Source of the DNA: Psychrobacter sp. PL19
GTDB taxonomy: Bacteria > Pseudomonadota > Gammaproteobacteria > Pseudomonadales > Moraxellaceae
Assembly (NCBI RefSeq): GCF_017875835.1
Contig: NZ_JAGING010000001.1
Location: 558,001 to 622,000, forward strand
Direction: 5' to 3'
Length of the DNA stretch: 64,000 nt
Below, one piece after another: positions 1-8,721 of this stretch; positions within the stretch are counted from its first letter, which is position 1, and the number at the start of each line of letters is the position of its first letter. The notes beneath the pieces are model-generated. The model did not search any database. It was given only the letters and a program-made list of their open reading frames with translations, and had not been told where the DNA came from. Made by a program: the position numbers and the translations under genes.

Positions 1-1209
1 CTCGCCTGGATACTTCATTATGCAGGTATCGATGCTGGGTTTTTGATTGGCGGCGTGCCGTTAGTGAACACCCCTGATGAACACTTGCAACAGGTATTTG
101 CTCATAGCAGTTATTTGGGCGCAGACGATAGTACCAGTGGGACAAACAATAGCGAGAACGAGACCACAGCACAGCCGAAACCTGGCTATTTTGTCATCGA
201 AGCCGATGAGTACGACTCTGCTTTTTTTGATAAGCGTTCAAAGTTCGTTCATTATCGGCCACGTACTGCGATTCTAAACAACCTTGAATTTGATCATGCT
301 GATATCTTTGCGGACCTAAATGCCATTCAAACTCAGTTTCACCATATGGTGCGCATGATTCCAAGTACGGGCAAAATCATCATGCCTGCAGCGACTATTA
401 GTCTAGAAGAGACGCTGGCTAAGGGCGTTTGGACGCCGATTTGGCGTACTGCCATCATTGATAAGCAGTCCGATAGTGAACAAGATATTAATGGTCAGTC
501 ACTTGATAATCAGCTGCATGACCAGCAAGAAGATAGTGCCGCAATCAACAGCAGCTGGCAGGCCGAACTTATTAACCAAGATGGCAGCCAATTTAAAGTA
601 AGCTTTGCGGAAAGTATGACAGCCGATACCGAAACGACCGCTATTGTAAACTGGTCGATGAGTGGTATTCATAACGTCAATAATGCCTTAGTGGCGGTCG
701 CTGCTGCTTATGATATTGGCGTAAATGTCACTACTGCCTGCGCAGCCTTGTCAGCATTTGCTGGCATCAAGCGCCGGATGGAATTGATCGGTAATATTAA
801 TGACATTTTAGTTTTTGATGACTTTGCTCATCACCCCACGGCTATTACTACCACTTTAGATGGTGCTAAAAAGAAACTGTCTGGCAGAAGAATTTGGGCC
901 ATTATTGAGCCCCGTAGCAACACGATGAAGATGGGTATTCATCAGGACAGTTTGGCGCAATCGGCAACATTAGCAGACCATACACTATGGTATGAACCTG
1001 CTGACCTAAAATGGGGTCTAAAAGACATCATTGATCGTGCCCAAATGGACGATGAGCACCATGGCACTCAGCAAGTGATTCGTAGCGTCGACGCGATTAT
1101 TGAGCACGTCATCACGCATGCTCAAGCGGGCGATGCGATCATCATTATGTCCAATGGTGACTTTGAGGGAATCCATGAGCGCTTATTAACAGCCTTGCGC
1201 CAGCTCTAA
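1..1209 (+). CDS. mpl: UDP-N-acetylmuramate:L-Ala-gamma-D-Glu-meso-DAP ligase (Mpl), 5' end outside window
   Basis: Cytoplasmic Mur-ligase-family enzyme that recycles the murein tripeptide by joining it to UDP-MurNAc with ATP. The frame is open from base 1 (reading LAWILHYAGIDAG before the first possible start at 43), so the N-terminal ATP-binding part lies outside the window. Visible Mpl hallmarks are YDSAFFDKRSKF in the central domain, FDDFAHHPTAI and EPRSNTMKMG in the C-terminal domain. A hydrophilic Gln/Asp/Ser-rich insertion (about bases 460-560) is longer than I would expect and is probably a surface loop. Next gene is 328 bp away, so probably monocistronic at this end. Confidence 0.93.
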   Translation, partial: LAWILHYAGIDAGFLIGGVPLVNTPDEHLQQVFAHSSYLGADDSTSGTNNSENETTAQPKPGYFVIEADEYDSAFFDKRSKFVHYRPRTAILNNLEFDHADIFADLNAIQTQFHHMVRMIPSTGKIIMPAATISLEETLAKGVWTPIWRTAIIDKQSDSEQDINGQSLDNQLHDQQEDSAAINSSWQAELINQDGSQFKVSFAESMTADTETTAIVNWSMSGIHNVNNALVAVAAAYDIGVNVTTACAALSAFAGIKRRMELIGNINDILVFDDFAHHPTAITTTLDGAKKKLSGRRIWAIIEPRSNTMKMGIHQDSLAQSATLADHTLWYEPADLKWGLKDIIDRAQMDDEHHGTQQVIRSVDAIIEHVITHAQAGDAIIIMSNGDFEGIHERLLTALRQL

Positions 1210-1537
1210 TTACCCAATGATATTAACAATACCAGTAGTCTAATCATACGCCGTGTACAAGCTACGCTATTTTTATGTCCAGTGCTTGGTCATCTACTGT
1301 TATAGGTGCAACATGCGACGGCGCCTAGGGTAATCTTTTAACCTTCCATTTACCTAACCTGACTTAACAATAGCAAATAAGCAGATTTTCTCACATAGCC
1401 CCTACACTGGTAACATTTTGCGCTTACTTTTAAGTGCAACAAGTGATTACACTGTAGTCATCAACATTAAGTCATCAACATTAGCAAGACCCTATTAACT
1501 ACAATAAAATTAATTACTATAAATTAGGAGAGAAATA
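1210..1537. other. Intergenic gap, no gene seen
   Basis: AT-rich spacer between mpl and the GlsB/YeaQ gene. Neither strand has a convincing ORF. It must hold the promoter of the downstream gene, but no clear -35/-10 pair stands out. Confidence 0.5.
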
Positions 1538-1792
1538 ATGGGCTTTATTTGGATGATTATCGTAGGTTTGGTTGCCGGCCTATTAGCACGAGCTATCAAA
1601 CCCGGGTCTGACCCAATGGGCTGGATTATGACTATTGTACTGGGTATTGTAGGCGCAATGCTAGGTGGCTTTATTGCTGGGCTTATTGGTATCAATGCCG
1701 ATGGTGGCTTTACCAGTCTGATCTTCTCAGTCATTGGCGCAATCATTTTACTGTTCCTATACGAAATGATAATGAGCAAGCGCCGCGCATAA
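1538..1792 (+). CDS. GlsB/YeaQ/YmgE family small membrane protein
   Basis: An 84-residue inner-membrane protein made of three hydrophobic, glycine-rich segments (about residues 3-20, 28-48, 57-78), typical of the transglycosylase-associated/YeaQ family often induced by stress. The GLVAGLLAR start and the GxxGAMLGGF middle are family features. A good ribosome site (AGGAGAG, 1526-1532) precedes the ATG. Single gene followed by its own terminator. The molecular role of the family is not established. Confidence 0.85.
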   Translation: MGFIWMIIVGLVAGLLARAIKPGSDPMGWIMTIVLGIVGAMLGGFIAGLIGINADGGFTSLIFSVIGAIILLFLYEMIMSKRRA

Positions 1793-1831
1793 CTGAGCTT
1801 TATAAAACACCAATCACAGATCTAGTAGCGA

Positions 1832-1858
1832 AAAGACCTTAAGTAAGGTCTTTTTTTA
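1832..1858 (+). terminator. Rho-independent terminator after the GlsB/YeaQ gene
   Basis: AGACCTTA and TAAGGTCT form an 8-bp stem with a minimal loop, followed by seven T. It starts about 40 bases after the stop codon. Confidence 0.85.
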
Positions 1859-1882
1859 TTGTCTTTTTAATTTATCGACAGA

Positions 1883-2020
1883 TACAGTTAAAATACCTTA
1901 GAAACGCGACGGTACTGCTGGTATAGGCTTTTTGCAGCCTCTGTCTGCGTAGCCATAGCAAGCAAGAAAAACTTATGCCAGCAGTAGGTTATGTATTGAT
2001 ATTACTTTTCATTGACTATG
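1883..2020 (+). mobile_element. MITE copy a (138 bp, hairpin core)
   Basis: Member of a dispersed repeat seen at least nine times here. It begins TACAGTTAAAATACC and ends in TTCATTGACTATG, imperfect inverted ends of the TATAGT type. Inside is a long hairpin whose arms are TACTGCTGGTATA and TATGCCAGCAGTA (one G/T difference), with a loop containing GCAGCCTCTGTCTGCGTAG. Exactly as long as copies e and g (138 bp), and nearly identical to g. No coding capacity. Confidence 0.85.
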
Positions 2021-2142
2021 TATGAGTAATTTTTTGCTTAAATTATTTAGGGTTAATGTGATCTATTGTTATTTAATTTACGACTAATTATCTTGCTAGG
2101 TCTGATTTCGCCGTGAATATTCTTGATGTGTATTGATAAATG

Positions 2143-2170
2143 TTACTTTTGCCCCCATTTATCCTATAAT
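2143..2170 (+). promoter_or_regulatory. Likely sigma-70 promoter of def
   Basis: A perfect TATAAT at 2165-2170 lies 16 bases after TTACTT (2143-2148) and about 38 bases upstream of the def ATG. The -35 is weak, so the call rests mainly on the -10. Confidence 0.5.
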
Positions 2171-2208
2171 AACAGACCTATTTGATCCGTATTATTAAGG
2201 TGAGCCGT

Positions 2209-2769
2209 ATGGCATTACTCCCTATTTTGAACTACCCTGATCCGCGCCTGCGTACGATTGCCACGCCCGTAAAAGAGATTACTGCGGAAATTAAAACCTT
2301 AATCACTAATATGATTGAGACTATGTACGATGCGCAAGGTATTGGGCTTGCTGCCAGCCAAGTTGATCGACATATTCAGCTTATTGTTATGGATTTATCT
2401 GAAGACAAAGATGAGCCGATGGTATTTATCAACCCAAAAATTACGCCATTGGTAGAAGAGAAACAGCCTTATGAAGAGGGATGTTTGTCCGTGCCTGATG
2501 TCTACGATAAAGTTCAACGCCCCACTAAAGTGCGTATCGAAGCTTTAGACCAAGAGGGTCAAAGTATTGATAAAGAAGTAGAAGGGCTACTAGCCGTATG
2601 TATTCAACATGAGATGGATCACTTGAATGGGGTTATTTTTGTAGATTACCTATCGCATCTCAAACAAACTCGAGCCCGGGATAAAGTTCGTAAAGTACTT
2701 AAAATACGTGAAAAGCAGGAGCAGGACGAAAAACAAGCGGCTCAAGAGTCACAAACTACTAGCGTTTAA
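2209..2769 (+). CDS. def: Peptide deformylase
   Basis: Removes the formyl group from the N-terminal Met of new proteins using a bound metal. All three deformylase motifs are present: GIGLAASQ (motif 1), EGCLS (motif 2, metal Cys) and QHEMDH (motif 3, two metal His and catalytic Glu). At 186 residues it is slightly long, with a Lys/Glu/Gln-rich tail. An upstream in-frame start at 2182 exists, but ATG 2209 has the ribosome site AAGGTGAG and gives the canonical N-terminus [15 protein letters not shown]. It is not followed by fmt here, unlike in many proteobacteria. Confidence 0.96.
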   Translation: MALLPILNYPDPRLRTIATPVKEITAEIKTLITNMIETMYDAQGIGLAASQVDRHIQLIVMDLSEDKDEPMVFINPKITPLVEEKQPYEEGCLSVPDVYDKVQRPTKVRIEALDQEGQSIDKEVEGLLAVCIQHEMDHLNGVIFVDYLSHLKQTRARDKVRKVLKIREKQEQDEKQAAQESQTTSV

Positions 2770-2935
2770 CCTTGTTATTTCTAGCGTTATGGTTGAATTT
2801 TAAGACTAGCCAATAAGCGTTACCTGCCATCAGAGCTACCTGTAGTTGCTGTTATTCACTTTATTATCTCGGCTCACTGCTTGGATATTTTTTATTGTTC
2901 AAATACTTTATTGTCTTTATTAAAGGTTTTTTACC

Positions 2936-4117
2936 ATGACCATGATCAAAATTGACCAATATTTTGACCCTGCCGGCTGGCAGAAATTTACTCAAGCTTC
3001 CGAAGGTCGTAACACGCCTTTTTTGGTCGTTGACCTCAGCCGTATCGCGACCAAATATCATGAAATGGTAGGGTTTTTTCCTGATGCTAAGATTCATTAT
3101 GCGATGAAAGCCAGTCCTGCGGTTGAGGTGATTAACGTACTCGCTGAGCTAGGGTCAAGCTTTGACTGTGCGTCCGTTTACGAGCTAGATCGAGTACTCG
3201 ATTGCGGCGTTGATGCCTCACGTATTTCTTATGGCAATACTATTAAAAAAGCCAGAGATGTTGAATATTCTTACGAAAAAGGTGTGCGTCTGTATGCCAC
3301 TGACTCAGAAGCTGATTTAAAAAATATCGCTAAATATGCGCCAGGCTCCAACATATTTGTCCGTATTTTAGTAGAGGGTTCAGATACTGCAGAGTGGCCA
3401 CTGTCGCGCAAGTTTGGTTGTCACCCTAATATGGCAATTGACTTGCTGGTTCAAGCACGCGATTTGGGCTTAGTGCCTTATGGCATCTCCTTCCATGTTG
3501 GCAGTCAGCAAAGAGATGTGGCTGCATGGGATGATGCGTTGGCTAAGGTCAAATATATGTTTGATTGGATGATTCATGAAGAAGACATCAAGCTAAAAAT
3601 GATTAACCTAGGTGGTGGTTTTCCAGCCAACTATATCAGTGAAGTCAATCCAGTGCAGGTCTATGCAGAAGAAATAAAACGTTACTTAACTGAAGACTAT
3701 GACGACGATAATATGCCAGAGATTATTCTTGAGCCCGGGCGTTCATTGGTTGGCGGTTCAGGCGTATTAGTCAGTGATGTGGTGTTGATCTCACGTAAGT
3801 CGAATACGGATTTGATCCGCTGGGTCTACACCGATGTAGGGCTATTCCAAGGGTTGATTGAAACCTTAGGTGAGGCGATCAAATACCCAATCTATACACC
3901 AAAGATGGAAACCTCAACCAATAAAGGAACGGTAGTGCTGGCAGGCCCGACCTGTGACTCGGCTGATATTATGTATGAAGAAGCGGGTTATCAACTGCCC
4001 GAAGAGCTAGAGATTGGTGATAAAATATATTGGCTCACTACTGGCGCCTATACCAACTCTTACTCTTCCGTTGAGTTTAATGGCTTTCCGCCGTTAGAAG
4101 TGGTTTATGTTGATTAA
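2936..4117 (+). CDS. PLP-dependent ornithine/lysine decarboxylase (type III fold)
   Basis: Decarboxylates ornithine (and possibly lysine) to a polyamine precursor. The 393 residues match the eukaryote-like alanine-racemase-fold class. The PLP lysine is about residue 58 in HYAMKASP, followed by HVGSQ, the glycine loop NLGGGFPANY, EPGRSLVGG, and CDSAD, which supplies the active-site Cys of the partner subunit. Substrate preference cannot be read from the sequence. It stands alone with its own terminator. Confidence 0.88.
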   Translation: MTMIKIDQYFDPAGWQKFTQASEGRNTPFLVVDLSRIATKYHEMVGFFPDAKIHYAMKASPAVEVINVLAELGSSFDCASVYELDRVLDCGVDASRISYGNTIKKARDVEYSYEKGVRLYATDSEADLKNIAKYAPGSNIFVRILVEGSDTAEWPLSRKFGCHPNMAIDLLVQARDLGLVPYGISFHVGSQQRDVAAWDDALAKVKYMFDWMIHEEDIKLKMINLGGGFPANYISEVNPVQVYAEEIKRYLTEDYDDDNMPEIILEPGRSLVGGSGVLVSDVVLISRKSNTDLIRWVYTDVGLFQGLIETLGEAIKYPIYTPKMETSTNKGTVVLAGPTCDSADIMYEEAGYQLPEELEIGDKIYWLTTGAYTNSYSSVEFNGFPPLEVVYVD

Positions 4118-4141
4118 CCTTTAATAAATCTCAATGAACAA

Positions 4142-4178
4142 AAAACGCGGTACTGCTATCAACAGTACCGCGTTTTTT
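4142..4178 (+). terminator. Terminator after the ornithine decarboxylase gene
   Basis: AACGCGGTACTG and CAGTACCGCG form a strong GC-rich stem with a short loop, ending in six T. The stem is mostly symmetrical and could also act for the minus-strand gene ending at 4207. Confidence 0.9.
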
Positions 4179-4206
4179 ATGTCTTAAATATTTTGATTAA
4201 AATGAG

Positions 4207-5130
4207 CTACTGTACCAAAAGCCAAATCGGCGAGCTATTATTACTGACTCTAGTATTATTACCACTATAATTTGAGCTTTTATTTTGTGTACTCTGCGAT
4301 ACCTGCCCAATACTAACCCACTGTCCGCGTGGTACGATAATAGTGCTATTTAAGTATTGGCCTTTAATGGCACTATTAGAATAACCATTATTAGGATAAC
4401 TATTATTATTGTAGTGGTTTCGATTATAAGACGAATTAGATGTTACTAGCGCTTCTTCGACTTGCGATAAGCTGACTTCAACTTGTCCATTAAGTAGTAA
4501 TCGTGGTTTGACTTGAATGCCTTGCGTGGTTGGCAATAATACTTGCTGCTGAATAACAATTTGTCCTGACGGGCGATTAGATGATGAATAATAGTTAGTA
4601 CTATAATTTTTAGACAATGACCATAGCGTCCCAGTACTGATACTTGCAGCACTTCCGGACAAGGTCTGCACTTGATATAAGCTATTATTTTGCTGTTGGC
4701 TATTACTTTGATTAATAATCCCGGTGCCTTGAATACCTTGGTTACTGATAATCACGCGACCTTGCTGAATATTATCTTGGGAGCTGCTGCTATTACCTAC
4801 TTTTATGGACACAATTAGCGCTTGCGGTTGACCGTCAATTTGAGTGAGTAATTGTTGTACCGCTCGATAATTAGTGGCGGTAGTGTTTAGCACCAATTTA
4901 TCTTGATAGGTTGTAACCGTGCCGCCATCACGACTGGAGCCAAGCTGTTGGCGGACGGCGGGTAGTAGCGCGTCACCACCATAAGTATGGATGACGTAAG
5001 TTTGGTAATTAGAACTAACTGCTTGAACTGTCAAAGGTAACCCTACTAGGCTTAGAGCAAGTATCATCTGCCGCACGTAGTAAGCAACGTCACTAACAAG
5101 AAACATCACTTTATTCCTACTTGTATCCAT
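4207..5130 (-). CDS. Exported secretin-like protein, Asn/Ser/Gln-rich
   Basis: Not confidently identified. It has a signal peptide (hydrophobic MILALSLVGLPLTVQA), then a region resembling the short N-domains of type II/III secretin-family proteins (LPAVRQQLG, then VQQLLTQIDGQPQALIVSIKVG, like secretin pilotin/N-domain repeats). A low-complexity Asn/Ser/Tyr-rich stretch follows, ending with SIGQVSQS and PIWLLVQ. At about 307 residues it lacks a full secretin pore domain. ATG 5130 is preferred over 5151 because AAGGAG lies 6 bases upstream. It follows dapB by under 50 bases on the same strand, so probably co-transcribed. Confidence 0.55.
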   Translation of the reverse strand: MDTSRNKVMFLVSDVAYYVRQMILALSLVGLPLTVQAVSSNYQTYVIHTYGGDALLPAVRQQLGSSRDGGTVTTYQDKLVLNTTATNYRAVQQLLTQIDGQPQALIVSIKVGNSSSSQDNIQQGRVIISNQGIQGTGIINQSNSQQQNNSLYQVQTLSGSAASISTGTLWSLSKNYSTNYYSSSNRPSGQIVIQQQVLLPTTQGIQVKPRLLLNGQVEVSLSQVEEALVTSNSSYNRNHYNNNSYPNNGYSNSAIKGQYLNSTIIVPRGQWVSIGQVSQSTQNKSSNYSGNNTRVSNNSSPIWLLVQ

Positions 5131-5177
5131 GCGCAGCTCCTTGTTATTCATACCCCAAACCTATTCTCGCTTGAGCA

Positions 5178-6020
5178 TTATTCATTCAACCCTAGTACAT
5201 CTTGCATATTATACTGTCCAACTGCTTGCTGGACTACCCATGTAGTGGCACGTATGGCACCAGCGGCAAAGGTCATACGCGCCCGTGCTCGATGGGTAAT
5301 TTCTACTACCTCTCCATCAGCGATGAACATTACCGTATGATCACCGATAATCTCGCCGCCACGAATCGCGTGAATGCCAATGGTACCTGTTTCGCGTTCG
5401 CCCGTCTGCCCTTCGCGGCCATATACCACCACATCTTTTAGATTCTGACCACGCGCCTGTGCCACAGCTTCGGCCATCATATAGGCAGTACCAGATGGCG
5501 CGTCAATTTTATGCTTATGATGGGCTTCAATAATTTCAACATCAGCATCAGTACCAAAAGCTTTGGCAGCCATCTCTAACAGCTTTAAAGATAAGTTGAC
5601 GCCAGTAGAGTAGTTGCCCGCATAAACGATGGCAATTTGCTTGCTTACTGCGGCTAAGACTCGTTCTTGCTGCTCATTAAAGCCAGTAGTACCGATGACC
5701 ATGGCCACCTTATGGTCAGCACAGATTTTCATGTTTTGCTCAGTGGCAGCAGGTAAGCTAAAATCAACCAGCACATCAATGTCATTAATCACTGCGGCTA
5801 AATCATCGACTATTTTTACGTTTAAAAGCCCTATGGCAGCAACTTCACCAGCGTCGGCTCCAACAAGGCTTGAACCTTGACGCTCAATAGCGGCGCTTAA
5901 TGTGGTCTGCGGATTGTCCTGTACTGCTTCAATGAGCATGCGCCCCATACGTCCGCCGGCACCGATAATACCAATATTTATATTTTGCTTAGCAATTTTA
6001 TTATCTACTTGTTGAGTCAT
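5178..6020 (-). CDS. dapB: 4-hydroxy-tetrahydrodipicolinate reductase
   Basis: Second committed step of the lysine/diaminopimelate pathway; reduces HTPA with NAD(P)H in the cytoplasm. The N-terminal Rossmann motif is GIIGAGGRMGRM (residues about 18-29). The active-site stretch is EAHHKHKIDAPSGTA with catalytic His and Lys, and GTIGIHAIRGG follows. At 280 residues it is of normal length. The start has the site AGGATAAC. dnaJ lies upstream on the same strand but 356 bp away, separated by a terminator and a MITE, so dapB should have its own promoter. Confidence 0.96.
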   Translation of the reverse strand: MTQQVDNKIAKQNINIGIIGAGGRMGRMLIEAVQDNPQTTLSAAIERQGSSLVGADAGEVAAIGLLNVKIVDDLAAVINDIDVLVDFSLPAATEQNMKICADHKVAMVIGTTGFNEQQERVLAAVSKQIAIVYAGNYSTGVNLSLKLLEMAAKAFGTDADVEIIEAHHKHKIDAPSGTAYMMAEAVAQARGQNLKDVVVYGREGQTGERETGTIGIHAIRGGEIIGDHTVMFIADGEVVEITHRARARMTFAAGAIRATTWVVQQAVGQYNMQDVLGLNE

Positions 6021-6084
6021 GTTGTTATCCTAAAACCTTTATTATTAGTAATCTGATTTTGTCAGGAGGTACGGCCGGCTTACT

Positions 6085-6213
6085 TTGAAACAGATATAGT
6101 GAGGTTGAGAAAAATTATTACAGCCTCTGGAGTGGCAAAGCCTTACTGTAAGTAAGAAAAAAATGTCAGCCACATATGATTATTAGCATATATATTTTAT
6201 TTGGTATTAACTA
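6085..6213 (+). mobile_element. MITE copy b (degenerate)
   Basis: Shares with copy f the blocks GAGGTTGAGAAA, CAGCCTCTGGAGTGGCA, AAGCC, GTAAGTAAGAAAA and the right end GGTATTAACTA. The left end is eroded. It lies between dapB and dnaJ, upstream of dapB, and so may have displaced or carry promoter elements. Confidence 0.65.
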
Positions 6214-6282
6214 CAGCGGTTGATAAATGCTCTGAATATCATAGCATGAATTGATTTTGGTGCCTTGTGGACAGCCATAAAA

Positions 6283-6316
6283 AAGCCCATAAGTTTCACG
6301 TGAAACTTATGGGCTT
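6283..6316 (-). terminator. dnaJ terminator with a parS-like core
   Basis: A perfect 34-base palindrome (AAGCCCATAAGTTTCACG and its complement). Read on the minus strand it is followed by a run of six T, fitting a terminator for dnaJ, which ends at 6377. Its centre, 6292-6307, is AGTTTCACGTGAAACT, a near-perfect ParB site. Confidence 0.85.
6292..6307. promoter_or_regulatory. parS-like site 1 (AGTTTCACGTGAAACT)
   Basis: 14-base core GTTTCACGTGAAAC is identical to the ParB consensus; only the outermost base pair differs. It forms the tip of the dnaJ terminator. Confidence 0.75.
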
Positions 6317-6376
6317 AAAATAATGATTTACTTAATAAAGCTTACTGCTAATAATCAATGCTATTAACCAACGCTA

Positions 6377-7507
6377 TTAATCGAACAGTTCACCAAACTT
6401 TTTAAAGAATGACTTTTTATGGGGCGACTGCTGATGATGGCTGTCATCATCTAGGGTATCTTGGAACTGACGCAATAAGTCTTTTTGCTCACGGTTAAGG
6501 TTCACTGGAGTCTCGATCACCACTCGGCAGATCATATCGCCTTTCATAGTGGTGCGTACCGGAGTCACACCTTTACTGCGGACACGTAGCAACTTGCCAC
6601 TTTGAGTGCCTTCTGCAACTTTTATTTTTACTTTGCCATCCAAGGTCGGGATTTCGACTTCTTTACCGAGTGCCGCATCAGTGATACTTACGGGCACGTC
6701 CATATAAAGATCGGCACCTTGACGAGTAAAGACATTATGCGGCTTGACTCGTACTTCGACATATAAGTCGCCGTTTTGGATTCCTGCCCCACCGGCCTCG
6801 CCTTCGCCTGATAAGCGCACACGATCGCCATCGTCGACGCCAGATGGAATAGCGACTTCTAAGTTACGAGACTTATCTTTGACGCCATTACCGTGACAGT
6901 CTGGGCAAGGATTTTTGATTTGCTTACCAGAACCGCCGCACTGAGGACATGCTTGCTGTACTTGGAAAAAACCTTGTTGTATACGGACTTGGCCTTGACC
7001 ACGACACATCTGGCAAGTGACCACATCCGAGGCATTTTTTGCCCCTTTACCATCACAGGTGCCACAAGGTGCTGGCGCGGTGAAGCTGATTTCTTTTTTA
7101 CAGCCACGAACGGCTTCTTCAAGAGTGAGCTCAATGACATAGCGTAAGTCAGAGCCACGACGTGAACGTCCGCCACCACCACGTGATTGACCAAAGACAT
7201 CGCCGAAGTTGCCAAAAATATCACCAAATATATCTTGGAAGTTACCGCCGCCAGCACCGCCGCCGCCACCACCCATATTATTTTCAAAGGCAGCATGGCC
7301 CATACGATCATAGGCTGAGCGCTTATCAGTATCACTGAGCACTTCATAAGCCATGGAAGCTTCTTTAAATTTATCTTCGGCATCAGGATCATCAGAATTA
7401 CGATCTGGATGGTATTTCATCGCCAGCTTACGATAAGATCGCTTGATCTCTTTACTATCTGCTGCTTTGCTGACCCCTAATATCTCATAAAAATCACGCT
7501 TACTCAT
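6377..7507 (-). CDS. dnaJ: Chaperone protein DnaJ
   Basis: Hsp40 co-chaperone that stimulates DnaK ATP hydrolysis and hands over unfolded clients. J-domain at residues about 3-70 with the HPD motif (KYHPDRN), then a Gly/Phe-rich linker. Four zinc repeats ([32 protein letters not shown]) and the C-terminal client-binding domains follow. The ATG at 7507 ([12 protein letters not shown]) is the real start, preceded by GGAGAG; the frame extends 20 codons further but without family support. 376 residues, usual length. dnaK is not in the window. Confidence 0.97.
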   Translation of the reverse strand: MSKRDFYEILGVSKAADSKEIKRSYRKLAMKYHPDRNSDDPDAEDKFKEASMAYEVLSDTDKRSAYDRMGHAAFENNMGGGGGGAGGGNFQDIFGDIFGNFGDVFGQSRGGGGRSRRGSDLRYVIELTLEEAVRGCKKEISFTAPAPCGTCDGKGAKNASDVVTCQMCRGQGQVRIQQGFFQVQQACPQCGGSGKQIKNPCPDCHGNGVKDKSRNLEVAIPSGVDDGDRVRLSGEGEAGGAGIQNGDLYVEVRVKPHNVFTRQGADLYMDVPVSITDAALGKEVEIPTLDGKVKIKVAEGTQSGKLLRVRSKGVTPVRTTMKGDMICRVVIETPVNLNREQKDLLRQFQDTLDDDSHHQQSPHKKSFFKKFGELFD

Positions 7508-8022
7508 GGGCTCTCCTCTCGTCATCACAGTGCCACCGGCTGCTAGGTCTATTGATCCTGTCGTCAACTATCCTATTGATCTTTTTATAAATAATCGCTT
7601 ACGACTGTTTCACATGAAACACAGCGATAATAGCGTAAAGAGATACAAAGTGACTGGACGTTACTAGCGAATACGGCGGAATGCTGTTTAACCAAATCAA
7701 TTATTAAAAGTTTGCGCTATTAATGGAGATGATAGGCTGATTTATCAAGCCATCAAGAAGGGAAATTAATAACGCCTCTACTTACGCTAACATCACTGCT
7801 AAAATTTATGATTAAAAATACATAAAGTCGCTTAATATAATTATCAACTATTCATAATAAATACCAGACTAGTTATAGCGTCAGTAAGCTTGAACAACCA
7901 TCACAAACCTATATATTTTCATACCTTTATACTGCTGACTCATGCTAATATTTGTCGCCCTAAATCTAATTCAATGATCGCAATAATCACGCTGGACAAA
8001 CACAGTAAAGGTATCGATAGCT
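7508..8022. other. 515-bp intergenic region with one parS-like site
   Basis: Lies between the divergent dnaJ and DUF2939 genes. It contains the site TGTTTCACATGAAACA (7606-7621). The rest is AT-rich with no ORF that resembles a protein. Confidence 0.5.
7606..7621. promoter_or_regulatory. parS-like site 2 (TGTTTCACATGAAACA)
   Basis: One base from the ParB consensus TGTTTCACGTGAAACA (G to A at the centre). Intergenic, upstream of dnaJ. Confidence 0.7.
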
Positions 8023-8682
8023 ATGAAAAATCTAAAAGCATTGCTCATATTGTTGGTGATTATCGCAATAACAATATATGCCGGCTCACCTTATTATAGT
8101 GCTTACCAGCTTAAAAATGCCTACGATGCCAAAGACGGTGCTACCATCGCTGCTGCAATTGACTATGAACAAGTGCGACCTAGCGTACAAACCCAACTGA
8201 CCAGTAAGTTCGCCAATACCCTGACGTTATACCCACTGGTTGCTGAGCTTGGCGGTCAGCCACTTAAGCAAGCAGCAAATAACTTTATTACACAGGCAGT
8301 AAATGGTACTATCACGCCGCAAAATATAGAAAAATTAATCACGACTCAGGGTCAAGCCAATAGCGCTACCAAAGAGCTGGCCGCAGCCTGGGCTATTGCC
8401 AGCAATCAGGTCGATCTCAAGAACCTTATTCAAGATCTAATTGTCCAGCGCGGTGATGTCAATGCAGTGGTTAACAACCAAATGCAACAAATCATGAAAA
8501 AGCAGTCTACCGAGTTGGCGCAGCAAGTCGCCCGAGGGACAGATAGTGACCGGCCAACATTAAGTTACTGCGGTATTAATTGCTTTACCATTAGTGGTCA
8601 GGTCAAAGGTTATCCGCTCACTGTGATGATGGCACGTGATGGATTAATTGATTGGAAAATCATTGATATTATTCTGCCTTAA
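8023..8682 (+). CDS. DUF2939 family membrane-anchored protein
   Basis: A 219-residue protein with one N-terminal hydrophobic segment (residues 5-22) and the DUF2939 signature SPYYSAYQLKNAYDAKDGATIAAAIDYEQVRPSV. The rest is predicted to be periplasmic or exposed. It overlaps no other gene and sits 40 bp before the next gene on the same strand, possibly the first gene of a two-gene unit. Function of the family is unknown. Confidence 0.75.
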   Translation: MKNLKALLILLVIIAITIYAGSPYYSAYQLKNAYDAKDGATIAAAIDYEQVRPSVQTQLTSKFANTLTLYPLVAELGGQPLKQAANNFITQAVNGTITPQNIEKLITTQGQANSATKELAAAWAIASNQVDLKNLIQDLIVQRGDVNAVVNNQMQQIMKKQSTELAQQVARGTDSDRPTLSYCGINCFTISGQVKGYPLTVMMARDGLIDWKIIDIILP

Positions 8683-8721
8683 TGTAGGGCGTATCTTTTG
8701 GTCTATTTTATAAGTGAGCTT

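Noticed and set aside
4142..4178. Tenth MITE copy (GGTACTG...CAGTACC)
   Set aside because: Resembles part of the MITE core (ACGCGACGGTACTGCTGG) but lacks its loop and ends; better explained as a terminator.
6859..7392. 177-codon ORF on the minus strand inside dnaJ
   Set aside because: Shadow frame of dnaJ; its codons follow the DnaJ zinc region.
7890..8099. 69-codon ORF upstream of the DUF2939 gene
   Set aside because: Overlaps the real gene's start in another frame and has no protein-like composition.
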